Assembly (NCBI RefSeq): GCF_004027225.2
Contig: NC_044296.2
Location: forward strand, 3,020,796-3,084,795
Length of the DNA: 64,000 nucleotides
Direction: 5' to 3'
From: Strigops habroptila
Taxonomy: Eukaryota; Chordata; Aves; Psittaciformes; Psittacidae
Shown here: positions 49,732-61,499 of the stretch, piece by piece
How positions within the stretch are numbered: the stretch's first letter is position 1
Layout: each line of letters opens with the position of its first letter
Notes under the pieces: generated by a model
Database searches by the model: none
What the model was told of the DNA's origin: nothing
Seen by the model: the letters and a program-made list of their open reading frames with translations, nothing else
Translations under genes and position numbers: made by a program

Positions 49732-51868
49732 TCAAGGAAGAGTTTCTTTTGACTTGTCCTCTGGCCCATTTTCTGTCTTGTTTGCAATACTGTAGTAGTA
49801 GGAGCGGATTGTGTTTTCCACGGTAATAAATCCTGGACGTTCTTCCCATCTGCAAGTGCAGAAAGGAACAGATATAGTCAACAGAAAGGACTAAACTGGA
49901 CTGATGCAATGAGAAGACACCAAGCATAGAAGAACCTGGAGGAGAAGAGCAGCCCAGTTGTACCAGGGCTTAGGAAGGCAACTGGGATTTTCTGGGTTAG
50001 AGAGGGTCAAAGGCATAGACATTCTGACATCTTCCAGGACTGGTACAGGCAAATGGAGAGGTATGAGAACAAATAAATAGGTGCATCATTCATCATGGAC
50101 CAGGGAATGAGACTAAGGCAGGAGACACCATTTGCTTTGTGGTGTTACTATCCAGACACTGTGTGCTGTTCTGATGCCCAGCAAAGGTTTGAGCTAGTGA
50201 AAGCCTTACCTGAATGTCCAGCATTCCTGCATGAGGGTGTACATCTCTGCTGGGCAGCCTGTGGGGCATTCCATGCGCTTCCCTTGCTCTATGAAGCTCA
50301 TGACCTCTGGACCTTTCATTTTCTAGGATAAGATCAAGTAGGAAATGCTTAATGCTTTTGGAGCTGGCAACAGGATTAGAAGAGACAGATTAGAGCAGGG
50401 TCTGGTGTAATGTTTTGGGTCCATGCACCACACACCTGTACAGTCACTGTTTTCAGCCCAGCACCCAGCAGCAGTGTCTGGCGCTGTGGCCAACCTGCAG
50501 GACCCATCCCAAGCATGGGCAGAGCAGTGGCTGAGCAACTGATTTTTTGTCTCTGCAGGTGAGCAGAAGGATCAAAGGGAAGATCTGCTTTAATTCAAAC
50601 CCAAATGAATTTATTTTGTTTTCTGTTTCTTCACCCTTAAATGAACATAAAGCTGCAGGATCCAAACAATCTAATTTGTTCTTTTTGTAAAGTGGAAGTG
50701 AGCCTGTCTCCTTTCCACTCTGACAGTGGGAAGACAACCCACACGAGGAAATAGAAATAATAGTTTTAATGCATGTCAGCTTGTTATAGAGTGGGAGACT
50801 AGATTGTGGCATCCATCTGTGATGGACCTGGCTCTGCCTCACCTTGTATGGTTTTTGCCCGAAGCTGAAGGCCTCCCACATGGTAACACCGTAGCTCCAT
50901 ACATCACTCTTGCTGGAGAACTTGTGGTAGAGGACGCACTCCGGGGCATACCATTTCAAAGGCCACTTTCCTGCTGTCCTGGCCTGTAGCAAAGCGAAGG
51001 GGAATATTTCCACCCTGAGACATAGGCTGCTATGAACTGAACCTGAACTCTGCTTTGCTAAATGTTTGTGTCAAATGGAATCCCACACTGCTGAAAATAT
51101 CCCCTTGCCTTGGGCTAGGAGCTCAAGGTCCAAAGCCCTGAACCCCAAACGCCAGCCCATGCCCTGCTGTCTTGTTGACCCTGCTCACCTTTGCTGTGCT
51201 TACACTTACTTTGTAGTAGCTGTCATCAGCACCAAGAGCCTTGGAGAGTCCAAAGTCACTGATCTTGGCATAATGCTGGTTGACCAGCAGGACATTTCTG
51301 GCTGCCAGGTCCCTGTGGACAAAGTTTTTTTCCTCCAGGTACTTCATCCCCATGGATACTTGGTGCATCAGCTCCACAATATTGCTGACTGTAATCTCGT
51401 CTCTGGGGAAGATGAGAGGACAATGCAGTAATAAGGGACCTGCCATTACTCTGTACACCATGGTCTCCTCCAAGTTTTCTAGCTGCAAGGCAGGATGAAC
51501 ATGGACATCTCTGCTCCAGAAGCATTAGTCCCAGTTACCTCACACGAAAAGATATCTCTTTCTGCTATTACCAGCTTCCTACAAAGCTAGGCTCCCCTGG
51601 TAGCAAAGAGTTTGATGAGAAGTGCAGAAAATCAGCCAGCCACATCTTATTCAGTACTCACTTCTTGGAAGACAAGAACTTGTTGAGCGGCCCTCCAGAA
51701 GCCATCTCCATCACGAGCATCAAGGACTCTGCCTCGCAGACCCCGATCATGCGGACAATGTAGGGGTTGTCCAGCTGATGCATGATCTGGGCTTCCTTCA
51801 TCATTTCATCTTTCACTGTTCTCTCATTGTTGCTCTTCAGCACCTTTATGGCTACATCGATCTGCTTC
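49732..51868 (-). other. ZAP70: ZAP70 kinase-domain exons and C-terminus
   Basis: Exons 51662-51868, 51210-51402, 50843-50983, 50210-50322 and 49732-49849. Catalytic lysine is in IDVAIKVLK (about residue 357), the catalytic aspartate in HRDLAARN and the metal-binding DFG in [11 protein letters not shown]. Activation-loop tyrosines 480 and 481 are in DDSYYK. The next residue is lysine as in SYK, where human ZAP70 has threonine. The last exon encodes [20 protein letters not shown] and ends KSKETLP with TGA, a shorter and different tail from human. Confidence 0.94.
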
Positions 51869-54800
51869 CTACATAGAGTGCAAGAGGAACACACATGGGA
51901 TGAACTAAACAGCAGCTGGTCTCATGTATCACAGCTAGGAATGCAAACTGCTTCTCACATGCTACTGTCTGATCTCTCAACAGCAATCACAGCGGCCTTT
52001 TTTGACAGATCCCTACACAGTACTGCTATACCAGAAGGCTAAAGAGGAAAGGATCACCTCACCCTTCTAATATAGTAGGCCAGTATTTGCCATCTGAAGA
52101 TGCATCACCTCACACACTGAGATCTGCACCATCATTGTCATTTTTCAAGGGGGAAACTCAGGCACACGGTGGGCAAAGGCCACCTTTGTGGTCTCAAGAC
52201 AACCAGCAACAGCCAAGGATGGCACATCTCCTCAGTCTCACTCCTTTGCCCTGACGTGGACCAGGACAACCTCAGAAGCATGGACTTGTTCCTCTGAGCC
52301 CAGCAAATGCCTTCAGAAGTGGTAGTCTTATGCCTGGGAGTGTGCAGTGCAGATCACACTCTCGGGCAACACATCTATCACTGAAAGTCAATGGAAAGTC
52401 ATCAATGACATTTCAGAGTATATCATACCTCCACCCCATTACCACTTTAGGGTCCATCTACCTACAAACAGGCTAGCTGAGGCCACCTCTGAGCTCAGCC
52501 TGGAGCACTCTCCTGCAGCTTCCTCAACATCCTCCAGGGCAGCACTCACTTTCTCATTTTGTAAACTCCTTTCTTGACACAGCCAAAGTTTCCTGCACCC
52601 AGTTCCACTTCATCAATCATCAGATGGTCCCTCTTCAGGAATAATTTCTTATCCTTCAGTTCCTCAGGGTCACTGTACGGGCTTTCGTAGACACTGGTGT
52701 CCATGGGTAGCAGGCGTGACTTTCCTGCACCTTCTCAAGGGATACAGTTGTTTGTAACAGCAAATGATGTACCCTTCCCCATCCCTCCCTCCCTCACTGA
52801 CAGGGAAGGTTTTCTCTAGTCTCTTGACCAATTCTCTCCCAAGCTCCAGCACTCAGGCCTCCCTCCTGGGCACCTCCCATCCTTTCACAACCCATGGCCT
52901 CTCCCAGTTACAGCTGCTCAAGGAGCGAGGATGGGGAGAGGTGTCTGAGAATTCCCACCCCATGTATCAGACCCTGCAGGACCTGGACATGTGCATGACT
53001 TCACCCCACTGAAATATACCTAAATACACTTGAGTATTTAGGAGGCAGGAAGGAACGTGGGGAATAGGACTGGAATTGTTTTGCTGGGTATGACGGGGAA
53101 TGGGGTAGGGCTTGCTTCACTGGGGCAGTTTTACAATATTCTTGCCTCAGGACCCGGAAATGACTGGATACTCCTGGATGCCTTTGTAAGAAAGGAGCTT
53201 TGTAACACAGCTCTTTGACCAGAAAGTGGTATAGATGTGTCAGGTAACCCCTGTGGCTCCTGTGACATCCCCAGGTCCTCTCTCTTGTTAGGACAAGAGG
53301 GCTTTCAAAGATGCTCACCTACAGGCTCTGGTGTGTATCCATCTGCATTGAGAGGCCCCAAGTGTCTCTGGAAAATAAATGGGGATAAAGTGCATAAAGG
53401 AGCCAGGGGAAACTGCTTCAGTTTGAAATGGGAGAGGAAAAGGATGGGGGCCTCTGCAACCCAACAGTGCTCAGCTGGTGGTTCCATCTAAAAACCCTGA
53501 AGTGGGCACAAGAGATTGCAGTGATATCCAGCCGACTTTTCGCTTCCAATCCTGGCTGGAAGTACCCTCACTGCTGCTGCATAGGAGGGATCAGACCCTG
53601 GGGGGATTCAGTGCCGTGGAGCCCAAATGCAGCATCATCCTCCAGTAACCCAGCCTGTCAGGTGCTGAGGGCTGTGTGTACCTGTGAGGGGCACGCACAC
53701 AGGGCTGCATTTTTGCTCTTTGCCCCCTCTACTTTCCCTATCCCAAAGGGATAAGTCTTGTGCAGTAGTAGGGGTCATCCCAGCCAAGTCTCTGCGGCTT
53801 GCTTTGAGACAGGAAGCAAAGGAAAGCCCGAAGGCAGCACAGCTTGCAGCCAGCACACCTACCTGCCCAGAGAGTGGTCCCTGTGAGCAGGGACACCATA
53901 TACCACCATCCCAAAAGTGGACAGTGACAAAGCAGCATGGGACACATTTGTCCAGCTCAGCTTTGAACGCCAGTGCTGCTTGCAGCAGAGTCGCTGCGAC
54001 ATGGGATCCCACCACAGATTGTGAAAGCTCTCTGAGAACGATGGGTGAATTCTCAGGCCTTTATTTAGCCTCTGCTGGGCCCTGGGATGGGCTCAGGGAG
54101 CCCAAAGTGGCTGGTTTCAACACTGAGAGCGGTGACTGAGTGCAGACATACCCCGAGGCCAGGACACAGAGGGAGCACAAAGAGCTGGCCAGTGGCCAGC
54201 AGCCAGCAGCAAGGCTGAGTGTTCCCAGAATCCGACCACGTCTTCCTTGCTCCTGCCTGGCAAGGAGGGCAGGGGGGAGAGGGCTCCCCAAGGACAGGCC
54301 CACATGTTGCAAGGAGCACAGTATGAATGGAAACCATTTTCAGCTCTAACGGTAGCTGTGCCCAGCTATTCCTAGTCCCATCCAAGCTGGAAAGGGGACA
54401 ACATTGCAGCTGGGCTTAATATATTCCATTTGAGTTACTGAGTTTTAGAGAAGAGCAGAGTTTGACAAGCAAGCAGAGTTTGAGCAGCAAGCTTGAAATG
54501 CAATAACGTTAAACCACTGAGGTACCAATAAAACAGACCCTCCCCAAAACTTACGCTCACAGAGGGGTGGGTTGGTGGAACTGGTGCTGCAGATGCTGTG
54601 AATCAGGAAAGATAAGTTGTTATTAAGAGTCTGCCTATGTCCCAGACAGGATCAGAGCATCAGTCCTTGAAGGACTGTGTGGATGCCTGTGTCTGATCTC
54701 CCTCCTCTCCCACCTTCAGCCAACAAGGGGGTGGAAACATGCCTGGATGTGGGTGTTATTCCCAGACCAGTCCTCAGGGGTTGCAGGCCCACGGGAGCAC

Positions 54801-57800
54801 CGTACTGTCTCCAGAGCAGGCTGAGCTGTTCCCCAGAGCCACCTACCCAAGAGACTGAAGGTCCCATGGTGACATTTGTGACACTTGGAGCAGGACAGAG
54901 TGACCCAGGGTTTTGAGTCTTCAGCTCAAGAGACCCACCAGGAGCCAGACTTGCAGGACATGTTTCCTGCTGCCTAAAAAGCAGGTAATTTTTTAGAAGC
55001 TGCCTGTTTGGCACCAGCAGTCTCTAACCTATTTGGAGCAATGATTCCCTCATCTGCTGCTGACTTTGGTCCACCCTAGGCCAGGCCACTTTTAGCAAAC
55101 AACATGACATGAGACTTGCCCAGTTTGCCAGAGGAGCAGAGACCTCATCGTTCCCTCACTACCAAAGTGTGAGCAAGGTTGGACATGGTAAAGGAAACTT
55201 GGGTTGGTGCTGCTCAAATTTGTTCCTCTTGGTGGTAAACCAAGGTGAGGAATGGCACTGGGAGATGTCAGCTCACCTGGCATGTCGGGGTTGGGGCAGG
55301 TTTCCCTCAGGTAGAAAATCAGCCCGTCCGGTTTGAGTTTTAGGTACTCCACCAACTGGGAAAGGAATTGGAGGAAGAAGAGATGGTTGTGAGGAGAAAA
55401 TACACTCTTTCTCTGCAGCAACTCACGTGGGAATGATTTCTCTCAGATTTATGGCAGACAGGGAATAGTCTGTTTTCTTCTCTCCTCTGTCTATGCACTC
55501 AGGTATCTCCTACAGTAAGTGCTTGCATACCTGGATATCTGCCAGGGGTGGGAAGAACTTGGGAATTTAGATAAGGTCTGAAGAAACACAAGAGGAAAAT
55601 CTCCAGGAGAAGAACTGGGTAGGGCATTCTCAGTGTAATGCTATTGTTGTCCCAGCCAGAAAGGTTTTTAGTTGTATTGTGTTTGATAAAGCCTGAAAGA
55701 AATCTTTTGCTTTCCACAGGAACCCCAGGGTGAGCTCTGTGCATCCTGGCTAGTTTTTCACTGCAGTTTTTTTACCACCTGGTTAAAACTGTGTAGTTTT
55801 TTAACCACCAGTTCAAGCACAGTAGGGACTTCACTCTGGCTGGAGACGACCAGCCCAGCCCCTTGTCACCGGACCACAGGGGAGACAAATCTTTCTCTTC
55901 CCCTCCTGCCTGGTTCAGTTTTCATCTGCAATTGGGAGCCTGGCATAATTCCATTGCCATAAAAATGCCCCAAAGTCTTTGTTTTCAATCAAATTCAGAG
56001 TGAAAACAGTCCTGGGAATTTGGAAAATTCAGCAAAACAAAGTCACTGTCCCGCAGCCAGCCCTGCCCAGGAGGAAGCACTGGTATCCCTTCCCAGGAGC
56101 AGGTCCGAGGTGTGTGCTATCAATCAGGCAGAGCTGGGCTCTAGGGGAGCATGTGATTCCCCAGCAGTGCCAAGAAGTGCTGGACCATGTGTCACATTCC
56201 CTAAACCCCTGCCCCATCCTCATTAAGACTGCTGGGGCACTACAGCCATCACCACTTCCCAAAGCCCCCAACTCTTAGGGGTGATAGGATGTTAGGATAT
56301 TAGGATGATTGGATATTAGAAAAAATTCTTCCCCAAAGGGTGCTCAGGCATTGGAACAGGCTGCCCAGGGCAGTGCTGGAGTCACTGTCCCTGGAAGTGT
56401 TCACAAACCATGTAGATGAGGCACTTAGTGACATGGGTTAGTAGTGGCCTTAGCAGTGCTGTGGAACGGTTGAACTTGATGATCTTAAAGGTCTTTTCCA
56501 AGCACGTCGATTCTATGATTCTGTGTGTCTCCTGGCACTTGGACCTTCAGTCCTGTAAAGACTGTGGCAGCTGGCTCAGGGCTTCTGGCCTCCCCTACTT
56601 TTTGCTCTTGGAACAAAAAGTGCCAATCTGCACACAGGAGCAGTGGGGGATGAGCGGGAGGGACAGCCCGGGATGAGCAATCTCACCAGGGCTTGCTGCA
56701 GGCAGAGGTCCAGGGTGCATGCTGTGGCTGAATGTGTGACGGTTGCTGATGGGGTGCAAGTATAATGAATAACTATCTCAAGTCCCCTGGCTTGATGCTA
56801 GGCATGAAGAGCACTGATCCTCTTATTTCCTTGGAGAGGCACTGGGCTGGTGTAAGGTGTGAAGGCAGTGGTAAAGCCAGCACTGTTTCAGAGCTGCTGT
56901 GATATCTCAGACTTAGATCCACTTGGCTAGGAGTGCATAGAAATGAGGTGAGCTTATAGACACCCAGCCACAGGGAATGTAAGAGTTTTCTGGAAGGGAC
57001 TACAACCACCCATATATGGTTTTAAAGCCTTTAAGGCTCCACATGGCCTGGCCTGGCCTGTCCCTCAAGACTAACAAGGAAAAAGTGCCTTCAGTTTGTT
57101 AGGACCAGTGGTCAGCATCCCACAGTGCGGTACCTGCCAGAGCGTGTCGAACTTGGTCCCCTCGGGGATGGAGTACTTGCCGGACTTGTCATGGTCTATC
57201 CGATAGTGATACACTGTTTTGCCATAGACAAGGGAGAGGGCGTAGGTGCCGTTTTCCTTCCTTTCTCTCAGCCTGGTAGGAAAGAGAACTATTAAAAACA
57301 ACTCTAGGTTTTGCCCTGCAAATTATCATGGCTGCAGCAGTGGTGGGCACATGGTAAGGTGTCCCTGCATCCTGCTGTTGGAATTGCCACATTCCTGACA
57401 CCCCTCTGCAGAAGCTGAGGAGGGACCCTTCACCTTCTGTCTCTTGCCACTCTCCTCCATCCTCTCCAGTTAATTCTTTCTTTCCCTAACTTGCTTAGGA
57501 GATAATTAAATTAAGGGCTGTCTCACCTTTGCAGAGATGCAGAGCAAATGCTTTCTCCTGTGTTTTATTGACCGCACATTGTGTACCTGTCAGTGTTATA
57601 TGTCTTCACCCCCTGAACCCTGTATCTCATATCATCTGGTGCATTGACAAGCATAATTCATAGAGATATCTAAACATGAGAGACAAAGCTCCAGATTGGC
57701 TCTTCATGGAGGTCAGGCTCTGGACAAAAATAGGTTTGGGGTGCCAGACCCTGTCTTTGAAAGATCTCTAGCCACAGTCTGACCGTATTCAACTAAACCC

Positions 57801-59776
57801 CCTTTCAGGAACTGTCATGTGAAACAAGTAACTTCAGGATAGTGGAGCGGGGGAAATGGTAAAAAGGACAGTTCACAGCATCTGCCAGGGCTTTCTATAC
57901 TCACAAGAACTTCCCATCAGGTTGTGCTCCTGAGTAGAGCCTCCGTTCAGCTTCATCCCGGGTGATGCTTCCATGGTACCAGGGCATCCTCTCATGGGCT
58001 GTGGTGGCGATGAGCTTCTCTACCTGTGGAGCCTGGCTTATGATGGCCTGTTCCAGTGCATCCCCCTGGAAAAGAGTGAGAAATGAGACTTCCTGCCACT
58101 CTGCTGCCTTGTTGTGTGGCTTCAGCACAGGTTATTTTGCACTCTTTTGGGCCGATGACCCAGGAAACTTGGAAGGTCTCATAATTGAAGTGCCTGTGCC
58201 TTAATCATGACTATCACAATAGTGGTTAGAATTCTATTCTGTTGCAGAGCAGAATTCCTTGCTTGTCTAAAGTGGTCCCATCCCTTGAATCCAGCAAGTC
58301 CATTGACTTGCTGGTAAGGGAACATAGAAGTCATCACATTTTTATCGGGGATCTTGAGGTCAGGATCCTGGCTGTCTTTCAGCCTCACATTCCTGAGAGA
58401 CCAGGACCTCTTTCTGGTGCTTCTGCCTAGCTGCTCACTGTCCCCAGACACAACTTGTCAAGTGCAGTGGAAATCATGTAGGAGACCCTAAGTTGGTTTT
58501 ACTGGCCCCACATATTTTATAAACTGTAGTTTTTCGTTTGCCAGTAGGTGGCAATGTCCTTTGAGTTATCTACCAGCATCCACCCAGTAGCTTCCTGGAG
58601 AAACCCTATAGAATACCTCATTCTGCCAAACACCTTTGGTCTAAACCAGACCAAATTGAGAGATCTTTCCAAGAAAGTCTCCATAAGGAGAATGCTCAAG
58701 CCGTCTTTCTGTGAGGACTTGGAAGTGTCTAAGTAGCCACTGTCAAGGTGACAGCAAGTAGAAGGAAATAATTACGTGGCTGCCAGTGTGACCATTCACA
58801 GTTTTGCCTTATACATATATTATGTACTCCACTTTGTAATAAAATCCATGAACCTGCCTGTATTTAAATAACAGAGAGACATTATGCAGTGCCCAGTACC
58901 TTAGTCTCACAGGCAAAACCTCCCCTGACTTCAAAGAGCGAGGAAAGCCTGAGCAAGAACTTAAGCCTGGTTTTATTACATCTTCAGCGCAACATTATGG
59001 AAGCACAGACACCTCATGTGGAGAACATTGGTCTGACTGCAGCGAGCATCCTGTGTGCTGCAGAGGAGCAAATGGCATGTGGGGAAATGCTTGCAAGGTG
59101 GGCAGTGAGCTCCAACGTCCTGCAGAGCAGACACCACACAGAGGAAGAGTCTGAAGGTTTGGGAAGATGTTTAGACCTGTTTCTGAAGAAGAAATTGGAA
59201 GAGACAGATTTAAGCCTGCTTTTAGTGCCAGCAGCCTCTGAGGAGAAGGACCTTGGTTTACCATGCTGTAAGAGGGGGATGACAGTGACAGAGGAGGTCA
59301 GAGAGACAAGCAGCAGTAAGCCCCAGGGAGCACCCCTTGCACAGTCCCACCCCACATTTGGCAGCAGTCAGTACCTCAAGTTTCCATGTCTGCCGGACAT
59401 ATTCCCGCACCATATTGTCCCTCATGCTGTCAAAAACACCGGGCTGGGGCTCCATACCACTGGGGCGGTTGCAAGGTTTGCGGAGGGTGCAGCAGAGCCC
59501 ATCAGCATCTTTGGAGTAAAACTCACAGAGCTCCTCTGGCCCACAGTGCGCTTTGCCTCCCACGATGGCGTAGGTACCGTTCATCTGGCGCTCAATGGCG
59601 TAGTGGTAAAACTGGAGGTTGCAGACCATGGAGAGGACGTAGCCCCCCAGACTGCGCAGGCACTGCCGCAGCAGGAACAGCCCATCCGACATCCCCGCCA
59701 GCTTGAGGTACTCCTCTGCTTCTGCCCTGGCAATGCTGCCGTAGTAAAAGGGCAGGTGAGCTGCAGCATCTGGCAT
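49732..59776 (-). CDS. ZAP70: ZAP70 tyrosine kinase, complete coding region
   Basis: T-cell-receptor proximal kinase that docks on phosphorylated ITAMs of CD3/zeta at the plasma membrane and phosphorylates LAT and SLP-76 (family knowledge). Twelve coding exons on the minus strand: 59375-59776, 57905-58065, 57134-57272, 55277-55355, 54555-54595, 53319-53367, 52550-52724, 51662-51868, 51210-51402, 50843-50983, 50210-50322, 49732-49849. Lengths sum to 1,818 nt (605 codons plus stop) with all phases compatible. Human ZAP70 has 619 residues. Seen: [20 protein letters not shown] start, two SH2 domains, [10 protein letters not shown] and [15 protein letters not shown] in interdomain B, GAGNFGCV loop, VAIKVLK lysine, [20 protein letters not shown] activation loop and [10 protein letters not shown]. 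The numbering of the N-terminal half matches human exactly, and SYK-specific sequence is absent. No frameshift or stop is present. Confidence 0.96.
52550..54595 (-). other. ZAP70: ZAP70 interdomain B exons and start of kinase domain
   Basis: Exons 54555-54595 (41 nt, [14 protein letters not shown]), 53319-53367 (49 nt, [16 protein letters not shown]) and 52550-52724 (175 nt). Tyrosines 285, 303 and 307 correspond to human Y292 (Cbl site), Y315 and Y319. The linker is about 12 residues shorter than human. The third exon has two adjacent usable acceptors, AG at 52731-52732 and at 52725-52726, differing by two codons; I use the GTGCAG one. The kinase glycine loop [11 protein letters not shown] ends this block. 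Confidence 0.9.
55277..58065 (-). other. ZAP70: ZAP70 C-terminal SH2 exons
   Basis: Exons 57905-58065, 57134-57272 and 55277-55355. They encode the rest of interdomain A ([20 protein letters not shown]), then [18 protein letters not shown] from residue 163, [34 protein letters not shown] and [15 protein letters not shown]. The FLLR arginine codon context spans the first intron junction. Intron 55356-57133 carries a CR1 at 56302-56525. Confidence 0.93.
56302..56525 (+). repeat. CR1 LINE 3' fragment in ZAP70 intron
   Basis: AAAAATTCTTCCCCAAAGGG, GGAACAGGCTGCCCAGGGCA, TTGAACTTGATGATCTTAAAG and GATTCTATGATTCTGTG mark an older CR1 subfamily 3' end. It lies in intron 55356-57133, antisense to ZAP70. 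Confidence 0.88.
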
Positions 59777-59831
59777 CTCTGTGCGCTCACTGGGACAGCC
59801 TGGGCTGGATCACGTGCTCCTGGTGCTCGTT
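59375..59831 (-). other. ZAP70: ZAP70 first coding exon: 5'UTR end and N-terminal SH2
   Basis: The acceptor CTCTTCCAG precedes 59831. 55 nt of 5'UTR lead to the ATG at 59774-59776, and coding runs to a GAG/GTAC donor at 59375 (134 codons). The N-terminal SH2 (about residues 10-102) shows [19 protein letters not shown], with the phosphotyrosine-binding arginine, and [19 protein letters not shown]. The inter-SH2 linker follows, ending [12 protein letters not shown]. Confidence 0.93.
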
Positions 59832-60908
59832 CTGGAAGAGAGGAGCAGAATTCTTCACCAACACATCATTTTGCAAAAAGGTTTAGGTGGAACTCAGCCT
59901 CATCTGCCTGGAGGTTCCTCAGCCCTCAGCTGACTACCTCTAGGGTCATTTCATAGCATGGAGTAGCAATGGGCACATTCATATCCTCAGCCAGAGAATC
60001 CCACAGTGATTCCTCTATCCTGCCCTGAAGAAAGTGTAAGTAAAAATCCATCTGATATCGATTTAAAGATTTCAAGCAACAGAGAACGCAACAAATCCTA
60101 CAGTGAATAGTTACAGTGGATAAATACCTTCACTATTAAAAATGTGCTTCTTAATCCATCCCAAAGTTTTTAGCTTTGACTTCCTACCATTTTCTCACAG
60201 GCCCTGTTCACAATAAAAGGAAATTCTTTTGCCTCTCTGAATAAATTAGTTTTGCCATGAGCGTCTGTAAGGCCAAAATCTTAAATGTAATTTGGTTAAA
60301 ACACAAGATGGATATTAAGGGTCTAAAAACATTTAGATACACAATTGTACCAAACATAGCAAAAAGAGATAAACATGAGTGCTTCTGGGCAGACATTAAC
60401 CATCAGTTGACAGCAACAAGATGAAACCTTCCTCTAATTGTCTCTTGAAAACTTTATGGATGTTTTCCCATAGTAGCTGGCTCTGGCTGGTTTCTGTATT
60501 TGGCCAGAGCTCAGATGTGGCCGCTGTCACTTCAACGGGAGTTTAATCCCACTGTCTCTGCCAAGCTGCAATGTGCAAGTATCACTGGAGCCCCCTGTTC
60601 AGAAGAGCATAAACCCCCAAATGAATGTGCCACCATGCTGCTGCAAAACCAGCTCCAGTGGGAACCAGCAAGAAACGGCACTTTGTGGCCAACTCACTGC
60701 AGAGCCACTTTGCCAAAGAGCTATAGGTCTGGTATCATCTAAAATCCCACCCACAACCACAAGCCAATTTCCAGCAATTAATAGAAATATTATCATATTC
60801 ATTTTTTCCCTGGAGGCTGATCTTTGATTTTGTCATTGTGCAGATGCTGACCCCCAAAAGATCGGAGTGTTTTTCTCCATCCACATGTCCCATAAACACA
60901 TCACTCAC

Positions 60909-61467
60909 GTTCAGAGTAGAAAAAACCACTGTCTCTTTGGCCAGCACACTGCGTATGTGCCTTGATGCTTCCCAATGTAACTCTCATTTCTGGACATGAT
61001 GGGAGAAGTCACTGCCCGATGTGTTGGGCCTGCTGCACTATGCCTGAAGTGGCCTCTGCTCCCAGGCAGTGGCTGGAGCTGTGCCTGGGCTGGTGGTCAG
61101 CTCTGCTCCATCTACCCTACCTGCTTCAGCCCACTCAGCAGCATAGTGACAGGGCCACCTCCTGCCAGCCTCTGGGATGGCTGGAGCTGGGAAGCAATCG
61201 GCTGGATATGTGCTTTGTGTCAACAGGAACAGGGTAGGGATCGGGAGGAAACTGCTCAGGAGAAACCGTTCTGCTGTGTGCAACCACCCTTCTCTGCTCA
61301 GCCTACACAGCAAAGACCCACAGGCAGCTGGATTTGTGGCAACCAGACTCTTCTCTACCTATTTGTTGTGTTCATTAAGCCCAGAAATGGCCCGGATGAG
61401 AACAGGAAGGGAGAGCAGGCTCCGCTGAGGAGGCGTTTTAGCCGAGGCAGGAAACCACAACAGGAAG
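60909..61467 (-). promoter_or_regulatory. ZAP70: Candidate ZAP70 promoter and noncoding first exon
   Basis: At 61452-61467 AAACCACAACAGGAAG joins a RUNX site (AACCACA) and an ETS core (CAGGAAG), a pairing typical of T-cell promoters and enhancers. A further CAGGAAGG occurs near 61405. A good minus-strand donor, CTGAAC/GTGAGTGA, ends at 60909 and could close a noncoding exon 1 that splices to the acceptor at 59831. The transcription start is not visible and this is inference from motifs and position. Confidence 0.3.
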
Positions 61468-61499
61468 CCGTCAGTGGCATTTGCAGTTGGGTGCGGGAC

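Noticed and set aside
49732-59776. SYK instead of ZAP70
   Set aside because: The N-terminal sequence, residue numbering of both SH2 domains, GYTPEP motif and [11 protein letters not shown] block match ZAP70. Only the activation-loop lysine is SYK-like.
58889-59956. 355-codon open frame on the plus strand across ZAP70 exon 2
   Set aside because: It is antisense to a confidently identified coding exon, shows no known domain, and its openness follows from the codon composition of ZAP70 on the other strand.
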